This document shows positions 51,385 to 61,598 of a stretch of 64,000 bases of DNA, piece after piece. Under the pieces are notes generated by a model. The model searched no databases, had not been told where the DNA came from, and worked only from the letters and a program-made list of their open reading frames with translations. This stretch comes from Pseudoalteromonas sp. MMG010 (GTDB lineage: Bacteria; Pseudomonadota; Gammaproteobacteria; Enterobacterales; Alteromonadaceae), in NCBI RefSeq assembly GCF_018100905.1, contig NZ_JAGJEG010000008.1, positions 1 through 64,000 of the forward strand, read 5' to 3'. The translations under genes were made by a program, and so were the position numbers. The first letter of the stretch is position 1, and the number at the start of each line of letters is the position of its first letter.

Positions 51385-52764
51385 TTAATTTAACTGTGTT
51401 TTTATTTTGCTAGTGCCGTCTTCTTCAGTAAATTTAAACACAAAATCTTTTTTGCCATCTTGGTTTATATCAACCAATAAAATATCTTTATTATTTTTAG
51501 GCAACGTAAGCTTTAATTTTTTACGCTTTTTATTAAGTAATGAGCTTTGCTCACCGTAGTAAATATAAAGGGTTTTTTTACTGTATTTATAAACGGCATC
51601 AATCTGGCTATCACCATTGATATCGCCTAAATATAACGCAGGCGAAGAGTCATCTCCGCTCATATTTATTGGCATTTCTAAGTCAATTTCAATATTTGAT
51701 TTTTTAGCAAATGACCCATCTTTATGTTGTTTATATAAGCTCATTTCAACATCAACATCGGTACTCCCTCCCCCCATTGCCATAGAAGCAATTGTGCCTA
51801 AGCCAATATCTAAATCCATTTTTTGTAAATCAATTAAGCCATCGTTATTAAAGTCGGTTTTAAGCACTAGCTCGCTCGGACCTTCTGTTTCAAATAAGCT
51901 TATAGGCGATGTAGTAAACCCACTTGCATTGCCTAAATATAAGGTGTGTTTAAATTTTATATCTAAAGCGTCCATCCCTTGAGCAGGCTTAAACTGTCGG
52001 GTAATAACATCTAAAAAACCATCGTTATTAACGTCTATTACTTGCTTAATTTTACGTTTTTCGCCGCTACTCAGTTCGCCTAGCTCAACATTAAAATTAA
52101 TCGGTGTTAAAGTATTTTCAAACCCATTGGCAGTAGCAATTAAAACGTCTGCACCCAACTCGCTTGTAAAAATTAAATCGTTTAAGCCATCTTTATTAAA
52201 GTCGTTAATTACAGGCTTGTTGTTTATATTTACTTCGAGAATGAGCCCTTTTTTTGAAAAACGCCCCTCGTACTGAGGCGTCTGTGTAAAGCGATGCGGC
52301 TTAAACTCCCCTGCACTATTTTGAATATACAACGTACTGTTGGTTAAATCGGGAATTAAAATGTCGCTCAAGCCATCGTTATTGGCATCAAAAACAAAGT
52401 CAATTTTTTTAAATTGATCCATTTTTAAATGGCTAACTACCGACTGATAATTAAATAAAAGCGAAGCTGTAGATACTTCGCTTTTATACACGCCGTTATT
52501 GGTTAAAATAAGTGCTTTTTTTTCTTGTGTATTAGCAAGTGTTGCAACATCAAAACCCAGTGCATTTTTAGGTAAAATCAGTTCACTGCTTTTTGCAGTG
52601 AGTAGGTTTATTATTTCTAGTTGTTTTGATTCTTTATTGTAAGCAAATAAAATAGGTGAGTCGGTGGTGATTAATTTATCTGTGGTTTTAATCACCATTG
52701 TTTGTGCAAATGCGATCATTGGCGAAAGCAAAATAGCAAGTGCATAAGATAGTGGCTTTAGCAT
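51385..52764 (-). CDS. Secreted FG-GAP/VCBS repeat protein
   Basis: 459 residues with a signal peptide (ILLSPMIAFA) and at least six calcium-type blades: DANNDGLSDILIPD, DFNKDGLNDLIF, DVNNDGFLDVITR, DFNNDGLIDLQ, DINGDSQIDAVYKY and DINQDGKKDFVFK. The D-x-N-x-D-G loops bind Ca2+ in integrin-type propellers. No enzymatic domain is attached. It is probably extracellular or periplasmic; the partner is unknown. Confidence 0.8.
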   Translation of the reverse strand: MLKPLSYALAILLSPMIAFAQTMVIKTTDKLITTDSPILFAYNKESKQLEIINLLTAKSSELILPKNALGFDVATLANTQEKKALILTNNGVYKSEVSTASLLFNYQSVVSHLKMDQFKKIDFVFDANNDGLSDILIPDLTNSTLYIQNSAGEFKPHRFTQTPQYEGRFSKKGLILEVNINNKPVINDFNKDGLNDLIFTSELGADVLIATANGFENTLTPINFNVELGELSSGEKRKIKQVIDVNNDGFLDVITRQFKPAQGMDALDIKFKHTLYLGNASGFTTSPISLFETEGPSELVLKTDFNNDGLIDLQKMDLDIGLGTIASMAMGGGSTDVDVEMSLYKQHKDGSFAKKSNIEIDLEMPINMSGDDSSPALYLGDINGDSQIDAVYKYSKKTLYIYYGEQSSLLNKKRKKLKLTLPKNNKDILLVDINQDGKKDFVFKFTEEDGTSKIKTQLN

Positions 52765-52920
52765 ACAAAATCCCTTTAAAAACAGGTGTGTTTTTATATA
52801 TTTATTTAGATTAAGTAATTAGATTACCTTAATAAAAGTAACTTCGGTGTAATTAATTGTAAAAGCATGTGTAAATACCCCCTTTAGTTTTCATCTATGA
52901 TCAACAACACAGCACCACTT

Positions 52921-54010
52921 TATACATAAAATCATTTAATTACTAAAACAAAAATCACTGCTTACAAAAAGAAGAAAATGAGGGTAAATGAGGGTAAATG
53001 AGAAGCCAAAAACACAAGTTAAAACACGATCTAGTCATTAAATCACTAATTCACTACTCTAAAAGCGCAGCGTCTCCAAAGCGTAGCGCCTCTTTGTGCA
53101 TATATATCTTAATTACTTAAAAACTAAAACAAAAACCAATGTTCACAAAGAGAAGTAAATGAGAGTAAATGAGAAGCCAAAAACACATTCTAACCACTAA
53201 ATCACTACTCTAAAAGCGCAGCGCCTCCAAAGCGAAGCGCCTCTTTTGCATATATGTCTTAATCACTTAAAAACCAAAGACAAAAAACTATTGCTCACAA
53301 AGAGAAGTAAATGAGCGGAAATGAGAAGCCAAAAACACAAAACCAGACACGTTCTAGTTACTAAATCACTAATTCACTAATTCACTAATCACTACTCTAA
53401 AAGCGCAGCGCCTCCAGAGCGTAGCGCCTCTTTGTGCATATATGTCTTAATCACTTAAAAACCAAAGACAAAAACCATTACTCACAAAGAGAAGTAAATG
53501 AGCGCAAATGAGAAGCCAAAAACACAAAACCAGACACGTTCTAGTTACTAAATCACTAATTCACTAATTCACTAATCACTACTCTAAAAGCGCAGCGCCT
53601 CCAGAGCGTAGCGCCTCTTTGTGCATATATGTCTTAATCACTTAAAAACCAAAGACAAAAACCATTACTCACAAAGAGAAGTAAATGAGCGCAAATGAGA
53701 AGCCAAAAACACAAAACCAGACACGTTCTAGTTACTAAATCACTAATTCACTACTCTAAAAGCGTAGCGTCTCCAAAGCGCAGCGCCTCTTTGTGCATAT
53801 ATTGTCTTAATCACTTAAAAAATAAAACAAAACCAATGCTCACAAAGAGAAGTAAATGAGGGTAAATGAGAAGCCAAAAACACAAGTTAAAACACGATCT
53901 AGTCATAAAATCACTAATTCACTAAATCACTACTCTAAAAGCGCAGCTTCTCCAAAGCGAAGCGCCTCTTTTTGCATATATGTCTTAATCACTTTAAAAC
54001 AGTAAATAAC
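52921..54010. repeat. Tandem array of six 150-190 bp units
   Basis: About 1.1 kb. Each unit runs ...TCACAAAGAGAAGTAAATGAG, GAGAAGCCAAAAACACA, a TCACTAAT-rich stretch, then a direct repeat AGCG(C/T)AGCGCCTCC / AGCG(T/A)AGCGCCTCT and GCATATATGTCTTAATCACTT. The AAAAGCG blocks start at 53061, 53212, 53399, 53586, 53758 and 53937. Units 3 and 4 are nearly identical; the others vary in length. Each unit contains a short in-frame ORF after an AAAGAGAAG-like motif (ATGs at 52988, 53159, 53311, 53498, 53685 and 53856). The array stops about 100 bp before the sigma-factor gene. No large gene overlaps it. Confidence 0.92.
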
Positions 54011-54106
54011 CAATTCTTTACTTCATTAATTACCACTGTCATGTGCTGGTCATATTAGTCACCTAGTATTTATTAAAAATAAAGCCTGGACTGAGTAAGG
54101 AAAACT

Positions 54107-54625
54107 TTGAAAATCCCCATGCCATCTAATTTAGCTGTTGATATAGAGCAAACCGATGTACAAAGTGTGATTAAACATATTCGCCGCTTTGTCACTCGCC
54201 GTACAGCAAATACCGATAATGTTGATGACTTAGTCCAAGAGGCCTTAGTGCGAACACTAAGCAGAAATAATACCTCTGAGATTGAGAACTTTCAGGCATA
54301 TATTAATCAAGTTACTAAATCAGTTATGTATAGCGATTGGCAAAAAGGTAAAACACAACCCGATAATGCCCAAGACATCGAGTTATTTACACCCGAAAGT
54401 AGCGATCCTGAATCTCAATCAATTACCCAGCAAAAATTAGAATTAGTAAAACAAGCATTAGACGAACTGCCACCATTACGACGTAAAGTATTTGAACTTC
54501 GCCGCATAGAAGGGCTGAGCCGCGAAGATATTGCCAAGCAACTTAACATGAACCCCGAATCGGTAAAAAAGCATATTACGCGCGCAATGACACAAATAAC
54601 CCTTTACCTCGAAAAGTATCAATAA
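54107..54625 (+). CDS. ECF-type RNA polymerase sigma factor (FecI-like)
   Basis: 172 residues with region 2 (DDLVQEALVRTLSR, FQAYINQVTKSVMYSDWQKG) and region 4 (ALDELPPLRRKVFELRRIEGLSREDIAKQLNMNPESVKKHITRA). It starts with TTG at 54107, 6 bases after GTAAGG; an ATG four codons on has poor spacing. It is followed by FecR and an STN-type TonB receptor, the standard cell-surface signalling set. The sigma factor should drive the receptor and its own cluster when the receptor is loaded. Confidence 0.9.
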   Translation: MKIPMPSNLAVDIEQTDVQSVIKHIRRFVTRRTANTDNVDDLVQEALVRTLSRNNTSEIENFQAYINQVTKSVMYSDWQKGKTQPDNAQDIELFTPESSDPESQSITQQKLELVKQALDELPPLRRKVFELRRIEGLSREDIAKQLNMNPESVKKHITRAMTQITLYLEKYQ

Positions 54626-54688
54626 AATGTCCCCTTTTTCATTTATCACCGCTCTTTTTACTTACATAGTGGCAAAATAGGTTTTTTA

Positions 54689-55666
54689 ATGAACGAACAA
54701 CGTTTAGAGCAAGCCGCCGATTTTATAGATCGTATTAACGATTTAAACGAGCATGAATACAAAGAGCTTGTAGAGTGGTTATCGTGTCCTTTGAATAAAA
54801 AGGCATTTGAAAAAATGGCTAACGTATTTGGCGATCCCACTATTAAACAGTGTTTGCATACCTATGCTCAAACACATAATGTGACCACGCACACTTTCAC
54901 GCCAAAGCAAAAAACCAAACAAACAACCCGATTTTTAGCCTTAGCGGCAAGTTTTGCAGCCATTGCCTTAATTGTTTATTGGCAAACGATACCAAGCCAA
55001 GTGCCGGTGTCGGCCTCTCTAGCCAAAAACATTAATAAAACGCAGCCAAAGCAAATACTTAAGGCCTCGGTGGGCGAGCGTAAATCGCAGTTATTAAATG
55101 ATGGCTCGTATTTACATTTAAATGCAGACAGCGAATTAAGCGCCTCATTATTACCAAACGCCAGAGAGATAGAATTAAAAAAAGGCCAAGTTTTTTTTGA
55201 TGTAGCTAAAGATAAAACACGGCCATTTATCATCAATAGCGGGCAGGCTAAAATTAAAGTACTTGGTACATCGTTTGATGTAGAGCGTAATAAAAATAAT
55301 GTATTAATTACTGTTTATGAAGGCAGTGTTGAAGTATCAGCAGCAGATACTGTCGTACTCAAGCCGCCACAACAAGCCCGTGTAAAAAATGGGATTATTA
55401 CATTAAGAAATGATCTTTTACTGTCTCAACTACCATCTTGGCGCACCGGCTTTATTGAGGCCGATAACGAGCCTTTATCGCACATATTAACGCAACTACA
55501 GCGTTACAGCTCTGTGCCAATCACAGTAAATAAGGCACTTAGCGACACTTTAATTAGCGGGCGATTTAATCTAGAAACTCCTAAAAGCAGCCTAATGTTA
55601 ATTGCTTCTACTTATCAATGGGAAATAAAAAACACTAACAATACTTTATATTTAACAACACCTTAA
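54689..55666 (+). CDS. FecR-family anti-sigma/signal-transfer protein
   Basis: 325 residues: a cytoplasmic N-terminal DUF4880-type segment (FIDRINDLNEHEYKELVEWLS, LNKKAFEKMANV), one membrane helix (about 73-90), then a periplasmic FecR domain (VGERKSQLLNDGSYLHLNADSELSA, then KKGQVFFDVAKDKTRPFIINS and VLGTSFDVERN) and a C-terminal DUF4974 module. It should bind the sigma factor inside and the STN domain of the receptor outside. It follows the sigma gene by 63 bp. Confidence 0.9.
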   Translation: MNEQRLEQAADFIDRINDLNEHEYKELVEWLSCPLNKKAFEKMANVFGDPTIKQCLHTYAQTHNVTTHTFTPKQKTKQTTRFLALAASFAAIALIVYWQTIPSQVPVSASLAKNINKTQPKQILKASVGERKSQLLNDGSYLHLNADSELSASLLPNAREIELKKGQVFFDVAKDKTRPFIINSGQAKIKVLGTSFDVERNKNNVLITVYEGSVEVSAADTVVLKPPQQARVKNGIITLRNDLLLSQLPSWRTGFIEADNEPLSHILTQLQRYSSVPITVNKALSDTLISGRFNLETPKSSLMLIASTYQWEIKNTNNTLYLTTP

Positions 55667-55700
55667 ATATAAATAATGACATTCTACTTAGTAAGTAACT

Positions 55701-58556
55701 ATGACCCCATTAATTAAACGCACTTTAATTTATAGTTTTATTTATATTGGGGTTTTAGCGCACTTGCCCGCTTTAGCTAATAACTTAAAACCCTCCTCAA
55801 AAAAATCTATTTATATCGCAAGCGGTGCAATGCACAATAGCCTACAAAGTATCGCAAGCCGTTTTAATGTGTCATTTAGCTGCGATCCAATGCTAGTTAA
55901 CAACAAGCAAAACACGATGGTCAGTGGCACTTACACGCTGCCTCAGGTGTTAAATTTAATATTAAAAAACAGCCAGCTTAGCTATAAAATTTTTGACCAT
56001 GGTTTTGTTATTTACCAGCAAAAATTAGTATCAGATAACCATGCTATTGAAGAGGTAACGGTCAAAGGCATTCGCTATTCACTGGCCCGTTCGAGTGATT
56101 TAAAACAAAGTGTAAATACCATTAGTGATGCCATTACCGCACAAGATATTAACGATATTCCTAATACCAATTTAGCCGAGGCGTTACAGTATATTCCGGG
56201 AGTGGCAATTACGCGCGAAGCTGGTGAGGGTCGTCAAATATCATTAAGAGGTAGCTATCCCGATTTTAGTTTAGTTACTCTCAACGGCATGCCTGTACTT
56301 GCTAATAACGACTCACCAATGGACAGCCGAGTACAAAAGCAACGCGACCGCTCTTTTGATTTTAATATATTACCCGCTGAGTTATTTAAACAAATACACA
56401 TATCTAAAGCCTACTCAGCAGAGCAAATAGCAGGTGGTATATCGGGTACAATTGCACTTAAAACATTAAATCCTTCAGACAACAACGACTTTGCATTTAT
56501 TTTTACACCCGAAATAGGTTACAACGATTATTCTGGTACGGGGGCAAAGCGCTATTCAGCTTTAATATCAAATACATGGGGAAGTTGGGGAGCGCTTGCA
56601 AGTGTGGCTTACTCTACAAAAAACGCACTAGAGCAAGGAGCTAATACCTTTCGTTGGCGTAATATTGCCATTACCAATGCCGATTTATCCGCATTAAATG
56701 ATGAGCAAATTAAGCACTTAACTCAGGGCGATTACATTATTCCTAGAGGCAACCGTTACTCTGTATGGGAGTCGTCGCAACAACGCTTTGGTGCCAATCT
56801 ATCATTAGAATACAAAGACAATACTACCCATCTCGACCTTGATTTTCTATCGGGTTTTTTAAAAGGGAATAGAAACGAGTACCACTTATACCCTAGAGGC
56901 GATCAGTCCACCCCCGTGATTAAAAATATAACGGCGATCACCCACATTGAAACAAATGAAAACAACGAGCTTGTATATGCTAATTATGAAAATGCACGTG
57001 TTGCAAGTGAAAGTAGAGCGCAAAAGATTAATACCACCTACAACCAATATGTCGCGTCACTTAAGCATACGTTTGCTAACAAAGTAAAACTAAATTTGCT
57101 TTTAGGTAACGAGCAATCAAGCTATCACATTCCGTATAGTAATAAGATTTATACCCAAGGGGTGAGCGATGTTTCGATAGATTATAGAGCATCGCCATTT
57201 TATGCCGATATTAACTATAGCGAAGATTTAGAAAACCCATCGATGTGGGAAATGTATCATGGAGACTTAGAGCAGTATCGCTCTAATAGTAAATACACAT
57301 TTGCAAAACTAGGCCTGCAATTTCCACTTAATAATACAATAACCGTGGCCTTTGGTGGTGATTGGACCAAGTTTAAAAACAAAATGTATAACCCTCAACA
57401 AAACGATATTTTTTTTAGCGACATAAACAACACACCTCAACAATTAAGTGAACTACCAAGTGCATTAGTGGCAGTGAAAAACGAACATAAAAGCCTAAGC
57501 TGGTTAAAAATAAATACCAATAAAGCCCTTACATTATATGGGATTGATGCATTTAATATGCAAAACAATAACGACTCGATTAGCAGTGAGCAAGAACACA
57601 TACAAGAATACAGTAAAGGCGTATACACGCTACTAAGCTCGCAACAGCAACAGTGGCAGGCTCAACTTGGCGTACGTTTTCAATCAGAGTCTATTACCTC
57701 CTATAGCCAAGCTCCGCTGACTCCTATTTCGTATCAACTATGGTTGCCCACGTTTAATGCAACCTACTTTATAAATCAGCAATGGCGATTACGCGCAGGA
57801 CTATCTAAAAATCATACAAAGCCCCTGCTAGATTCACTTAATCTTGCAAAGCCAAGCGATGAAACAAGTAACGTTAACTATGTATTTAACCCAAACCTAA
57901 AACCTTATACCGCTTATAATTCAGACATTTCGCTAGAGGGGAAATTAAATGGGGGCAGTACATTAAACATCGCTTTTTTTTATAAACACCTAAACAATTA
58001 CATTGTAACCACACAAGTGCCCACCTCAGCAGTCACTAATTACACGCCGAGTAATACCCCCTTACTTTGGCAAAGTAATGCCGAAAACGCCTATCAATGG
58101 GGATCAGAGTTTAGTTTTAACTACTTAATTGCGCATACCTATTGGGGAGTTAATATGCAGGCGGCTTATAATGAGGGCAAAGTCACTTATTATAATAACA
58201 ATACTGGAGAGGCTATTTTTAATAAAAGCCTGCCTTATTTATCTAAAATCACCGCATCATTAATGTTGTTTTACGACCATTCAAACTTTAATTTTAAAGT
58301 GGGCGCTATTTACCGTGATAAATACTTAATACGCGCGGGTTCTTTACTTATTGATGAAAATGAAACTGGATTTATGCCTACAACCTATTGGGATGCGAGT
58401 GTTAATTACTACCTTGGTGAACACTGGAAACTTAAGTTTAGTGCGTTCAATTTAACTAACGAACAAGAGCGCCAATATAGTAATTCAACCCAAAGAGCTT
58501 ATAACACAACCACTAGCGGGCGTACTTTTTATATGGGATTAAGTTATCAATATTAA
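55701..58556 (+). CDS. TonB-dependent receptor with STN signalling domain
   Basis: 951 residues. After the signal peptide, an STN domain covers about 35-110 (HNSLQSIASRFNVSFSC, VSGTYTLPQVLNLIL), as in FecA-type transducers. The plug has NTNLAEALQYIPGVAITREAG, EGRQISLRG and MDSR, and the barrel ends in SYQY. The plug closely resembles the receptor at 61599 (AITREGGEGRQISLRGLG). Such EGRQISLRG receptors are common in glycan- or oligomer-import systems of Alteromonadales. The ligand is unknown; the gene's partners are a metallophosphoesterase and a PI-PLC-like enzyme. The 3' end overlaps the convergent metallophosphoesterase gene by 4 bp. Confidence 0.9.
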   Translation: MTPLIKRTLIYSFIYIGVLAHLPALANNLKPSSKKSIYIASGAMHNSLQSIASRFNVSFSCDPMLVNNKQNTMVSGTYTLPQVLNLILKNSQLSYKIFDHGFVIYQQKLVSDNHAIEEVTVKGIRYSLARSSDLKQSVNTISDAITAQDINDIPNTNLAEALQYIPGVAITREAGEGRQISLRGSYPDFSLVTLNGMPVLANNDSPMDSRVQKQRDRSFDFNILPAELFKQIHISKAYSAEQIAGGISGTIALKTLNPSDNNDFAFIFTPEIGYNDYSGTGAKRYSALISNTWGSWGALASVAYSTKNALEQGANTFRWRNIAITNADLSALNDEQIKHLTQGDYIIPRGNRYSVWESSQQRFGANLSLEYKDNTTHLDLDFLSGFLKGNRNEYHLYPRGDQSTPVIKNITAITHIETNENNELVYANYENARVASESRAQKINTTYNQYVASLKHTFANKVKLNLLLGNEQSSYHIPYSNKIYTQGVSDVSIDYRASPFYADINYSEDLENPSMWEMYHGDLEQYRSNSKYTFAKLGLQFPLNNTITVAFGGDWTKFKNKMYNPQQNDIFFSDINNTPQQLSELPSALVAVKNEHKSLSWLKINTNKALTLYGIDAFNMQNNNDSISSEQEHIQEYSKGVYTLLSSQQQQWQAQLGVRFQSESITSYSQAPLTPISYQLWLPTFNATYFINQQWRLRAGLSKNHTKPLLDSLNLAKPSDETSNVNYVFNPNLKPYTAYNSDISLEGKLNGGSTLNIAFFYKHLNNYIVTTQVPTSAVTNYTPSNTPLLWQSNAENAYQWGSEFSFNYLIAHTYWGVNMQAAYNEGKVTYYNNNTGEAIFNKSLPYLSKITASLMLFYDHSNFNFKVGAIYRDKYLIRAGSLLIDENETGFMPTTYWDASVNYYLGEHWKLKFSAFNLTNEQERQYSNSTQRAYNTTTSGRTFYMGLSYQY

Positions 58557-60340
58557 GTGACTTCTCCTGTGGTTAAATCAACAGTAAAGCGCTCGCCTTG
58601 GGTATAAGTACTAAATTTAGCCATAACTTTAATTAGTAGGGCTAAGTGCTGTTGTATTGGCGTTTTAACGTTACAATCGCCTTGCTCTATAAATGTATTT
58701 ATATTTTGATAAAACACGCGTTGTTTAGTTGATACATCGGCACTGACATCACCATTACGTAATAAATAAAAATCGTGCAACCAGGCTTTGGTTGTTAGCT
58801 TTTTTACCGATTGGAGTAAAGCGGGCTTAACTTTATCTAAGCACTGCATTTCATTAAACCACACGCTAAAATCATTATTTTTATTAAGCCATGTCGCTAA
58901 GCTTTTGGGCCAGTCTCGCTTTAAAAAACGTTGCTGAATTAACCCAAACAAGTGACGTTTTGTAAACTCATTATAGTTTTTTGAAGCTAAAATTGAGCGA
59001 TCAAAATTATCAAGATGATTGTCATTTCTAAATTGCCACTCTGTTTCGTATATACTAAATAAGTTATTAAAATTAGGTACATTCTCTAAAGTATGCGTAC
59101 TGATTTTGGCTGTTGCATTATTAATATCAAGTTCGGCAACTTTATAAGCCGCTTTATAGGCTGCCAAACTAGGCACTTGCACATTAACCAATTGAGACCC
59201 CGTATTAGCGGTAATTAACGCGGTGTCGTTTAAGTGCATGTGTCCTGCAAAGTGAAGAGTTAACCCTGTTTCTGCTAAGGTTTTTGCCGTACTAGGGGTT
59301 GGTACACGCGGTAACGAAAATTGCCCTTGGCTAAACAATTTATGCAGCTCTTCGTTTGCACCATCATAAAAATCACCCATTGGAAAATGACTAAAAGCAA
59401 CAAGCGCTTTATTTTGCGTTTTAGCGCGTTTAACCACCGATTTTATCCAACTTAAAAGAGCTGGCTTTGCCTGAATTAATGCATTATATCCAGCACCTGA
59501 CGAGCCTTTAAAGGTCACGGGGTTATTTTCCCACTGCGGCGCATATACATTGGCATCTATTGCTAATAGCCAAACACCTTCAATCGGCTCTACTAAGTAG
59601 CTTGCATCGGCCATGGTAACGCATCGCTTTGAATTTTTAGGATCGCACCACGAAAACGCACTATTTTTATAAGGCGTTTCGTATAACACGTCATCTTTAT
59701 GTTGGCTAAAACCAAAGTCGTTTAATGTGGTTAAAATTTCTTTATACCCCCAAAGCTTTAATCCATCATCGCATACAGCTTGGTGCTCAAGGCATTTTTT
59801 ATGAGTGTGACTGTACACACCAAACTCTTTGCCATTAGCAGCTAAAAAGTCGGCCTTTCCACCAGCCACGCTAAAGGGTTTTACTGGATCATGATTACCG
59901 GGTATAGCAAAAAAACGCATCCCGTAGCGTATTTCATAATGGCGTAACACACGTGCCAATGCTTTTACATTAATAGGCTGTCCATCGTCTGTAAAATCTC
60001 CTGGTAGCGCTACCAGCTTAATATTTTTAGCGGCTAATTCATTTAATGCCTGAATAAACACAAAATAGTTTTCGTTAAATAGGCGCGTAGAGTGCAACTG
60101 CGAATACATACTACGTATCAATAATGACTGCTGTGTATATAAATAAGTAGGGCGTTTTATATTGGCTGTGTGTGCTATCGGAGCAAAAATATCATGTAAG
60201 TGAATATCAGCTAAAAATGCCAATTTCACTGTATTTTTTTGCTGTAGCTGCGGTTCTTCAAAATACTCTATAGCGGTTACTTTAAAAATACTTAGCGTAA
60301 ATATAACAAATAATACACACCCTACTTTTACTTTATTCAT
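58553..60340 (-). CDS. Secreted/anchored metallophosphoesterase
   Basis: About 595 residues from ATG 60340; an ATG at 60346 is equally possible, and the frame to 60403 is not needed. An N-terminal hydrophobic helix (VGCVLFVIFTLSIFKVTA) exports or anchors it. All calcineurin-type motifs are present: LADIHLHD (about 43-50), LPGDFTDDG, PGNHDP, SHFPMGDF and FAGHMHLND. A C-terminal helical extension of about 200 residues has no recognised family. Sitting between two receptors and a PI-PLC-like enzyme, it is a candidate periplasmic phosphatase for the imported phosphorylated product (inference). Confidence 0.87.
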   Translation of the reverse strand: MNKVKVGCVLFVIFTLSIFKVTAIEYFEEPQLQQKNTVKLAFLADIHLHDIFAPIAHTANIKRPTYLYTQQSLLIRSMYSQLHSTRLFNENYFVFIQALNELAAKNIKLVALPGDFTDDGQPINVKALARVLRHYEIRYGMRFFAIPGNHDPVKPFSVAGGKADFLAANGKEFGVYSHTHKKCLEHQAVCDDGLKLWGYKEILTTLNDFGFSQHKDDVLYETPYKNSAFSWCDPKNSKRCVTMADASYLVEPIEGVWLLAIDANVYAPQWENNPVTFKGSSGAGYNALIQAKPALLSWIKSVVKRAKTQNKALVAFSHFPMGDFYDGANEELHKLFSQGQFSLPRVPTPSTAKTLAETGLTLHFAGHMHLNDTALITANTGSQLVNVQVPSLAAYKAAYKVAELDINNATAKISTHTLENVPNFNNLFSIYETEWQFRNDNHLDNFDRSILASKNYNEFTKRHLFGLIQQRFLKRDWPKSLATWLNKNNDFSVWFNEMQCLDKVKPALLQSVKKLTTKAWLHDFYLLRNGDVSADVSTKQRVFYQNINTFIEQGDCNVKTPIQQHLALLIKVMAKFSTYTQGERFTVDLTTGEVT

Positions 60341-60390
60341 AGTCATCTTATCAATACATTCTTTGTTATTAGGTAGAGCCACCTTACATA

Positions 60391-60470
60391 AAAAAGGGGA
60401 CATTTTTAGCTAACAATATTCATCCAATTATGAAGCTTTTGTTAAACCCCTTTTTTTGTGTCCCCTAATT
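60391..60470. repeat. Inverted-repeat element bounded by AGGGGACA / TGTCCCCT
   Basis: AGGGGACA (60395-60402) and TGTCCCCT (60459-60466) face each other across 56 bp, between the divergent metallophosphoesterase and PI-PLC genes. The 16-mer AAAATGTCCCCTTTTT of its left arm, read on the minus strand, recurs exactly at 54624-54639, just after the sigma-factor gene. It resembles REP/MITE-like elements or could be a shared operator. Confidence 0.55.
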
Positions 60471-60505
60471 TATCTCTACGCGCTCTTAGCTAGCAAACGT
60501 ATTAA

Positions 60506-61582
60506 ATGAGATGTGGCATGCCTTTTTTTATTTTTGTTATTTGTAGCCTATTAACTTTTTGTGTGGCTGCTACGCCATTAAATCAATTTCAAATCATTGG
60601 CTCTCACAATAGCTATAAAAAAATGCTTAACCCGGATGTAAAAAGCCAACTTACTAAATTAAGCCCTAACTTAGTAACACGCATTGATTATGGCCATAAT
60701 TCGATTATGTCGCAGTTAAATAGCGGCGTGCGTCATTTAGAAATTGATGTGTTAAATGATCCCACAGGCAATTTATATTCAAACCCTTGGGCAAATAAGG
60801 TGGCTAAAGGCACTATTATTAGCCCGTTAGAAAAACAAAAATTAGCCACTGCGGGCTTTAAAGTAATGCATATTCCCGATATTGATGTGCAAAGCGATTG
60901 TGTGTTGTTTATTGATTGTTTAACCACATTAAAAAACTGGTCAAACGCTAATGAGCAGCATTTTCCCATTGTTATCATGCTAAATGTAAAAGAAACACGC
61001 TCAGATTTAGTAGCAGGCCCAACGCCACTCATTTTTACTCCCAATGACTATCAATTACTCGATAAAACCATAAAAAATACGCTGCAAGCATTGCTGTTCA
61101 CACCCGATGATTTACGCCATGTTGGATTAACATTAAATCAAAGCGTTGTTAAACATGGTTGGCCTAATGTTGACGCGCTGTTAGGCCGATTTATTTTCTT
61201 ATTTGATGGCAATCACCAACAAAACCGCGATTACAAACACCAGCGCCCTTCATTAAAGGGGGCCAGTATGTTTGCTCACTACGACACAAATCAAAACGAA
61301 GCGGCGTTTATGATAGTGAACAACCCCATAAAGCACTTACATAAAATTCAACAGCTTGTAGCCAAAGGTTACCTAGTACGCACCCGTGCAGATGCATCAC
61401 TAACTGATGATAACGCGCAACGCATAAAACAATTTAATGCAGCCAAACATAGCGGCGCACACATTATTTCGACCGACTTTATTGCAAACTCACCACAACA
61501 TGCTCGTTTTAATTATGTTGTGCAGTTTGATCAAGGTCGTTTGGTTCGCAAAAACCCATTTACTAAATCAACTTTAAATTAA
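60506..61582 (+). CDS. Secreted PI-PLC-like phosphodiesterase
   Basis: 358 residues with a signal peptide (FFIFVICSLLTFCVAATP). The TIM-barrel phosphodiesterase X-type signature starts with FQIIGSHNSYKK (H34, predicted general acid/base). VRHLEIDVLNDPTG holds the metal-binding acidic residues, and FKVMHIPDID gives the second histidine (H122). The family is Ca2+-dependent PI-PLC-C1-like; members cleave phosphoinositide-type or glycerophosphodiester bonds. The closing segment HIISTDFIANSP is typical. It is 16 bp ahead of a TonB receptor, so product import through that receptor is plausible. Confidence 0.82.
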   Translation: MRCGMPFFIFVICSLLTFCVAATPLNQFQIIGSHNSYKKMLNPDVKSQLTKLSPNLVTRIDYGHNSIMSQLNSGVRHLEIDVLNDPTGNLYSNPWANKVAKGTIISPLEKQKLATAGFKVMHIPDIDVQSDCVLFIDCLTTLKNWSNANEQHFPIVIMLNVKETRSDLVAGPTPLIFTPNDYQLLDKTIKNTLQALLFTPDDLRHVGLTLNQSVVKHGWPNVDALLGRFIFLFDGNHQQNRDYKHQRPSLKGASMFAHYDTNQNEAAFMIVNNPIKHLHKIQQLVAKGYLVRTRADASLTDDNAQRIKQFNAAKHSGAHIISTDFIANSPQHARFNYVVQFDQGRLVRKNPFTKSTLN

Positions 61583-61598
61583 ACCCCAAGGAAGCATC

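Noticed and set aside
52921-54010. Repeat array considered as a CRISPR array
   Set aside because: Units are 150-190 bp, the whole unit is repeated rather than short repeats with unique spacers, and no cas genes are present.
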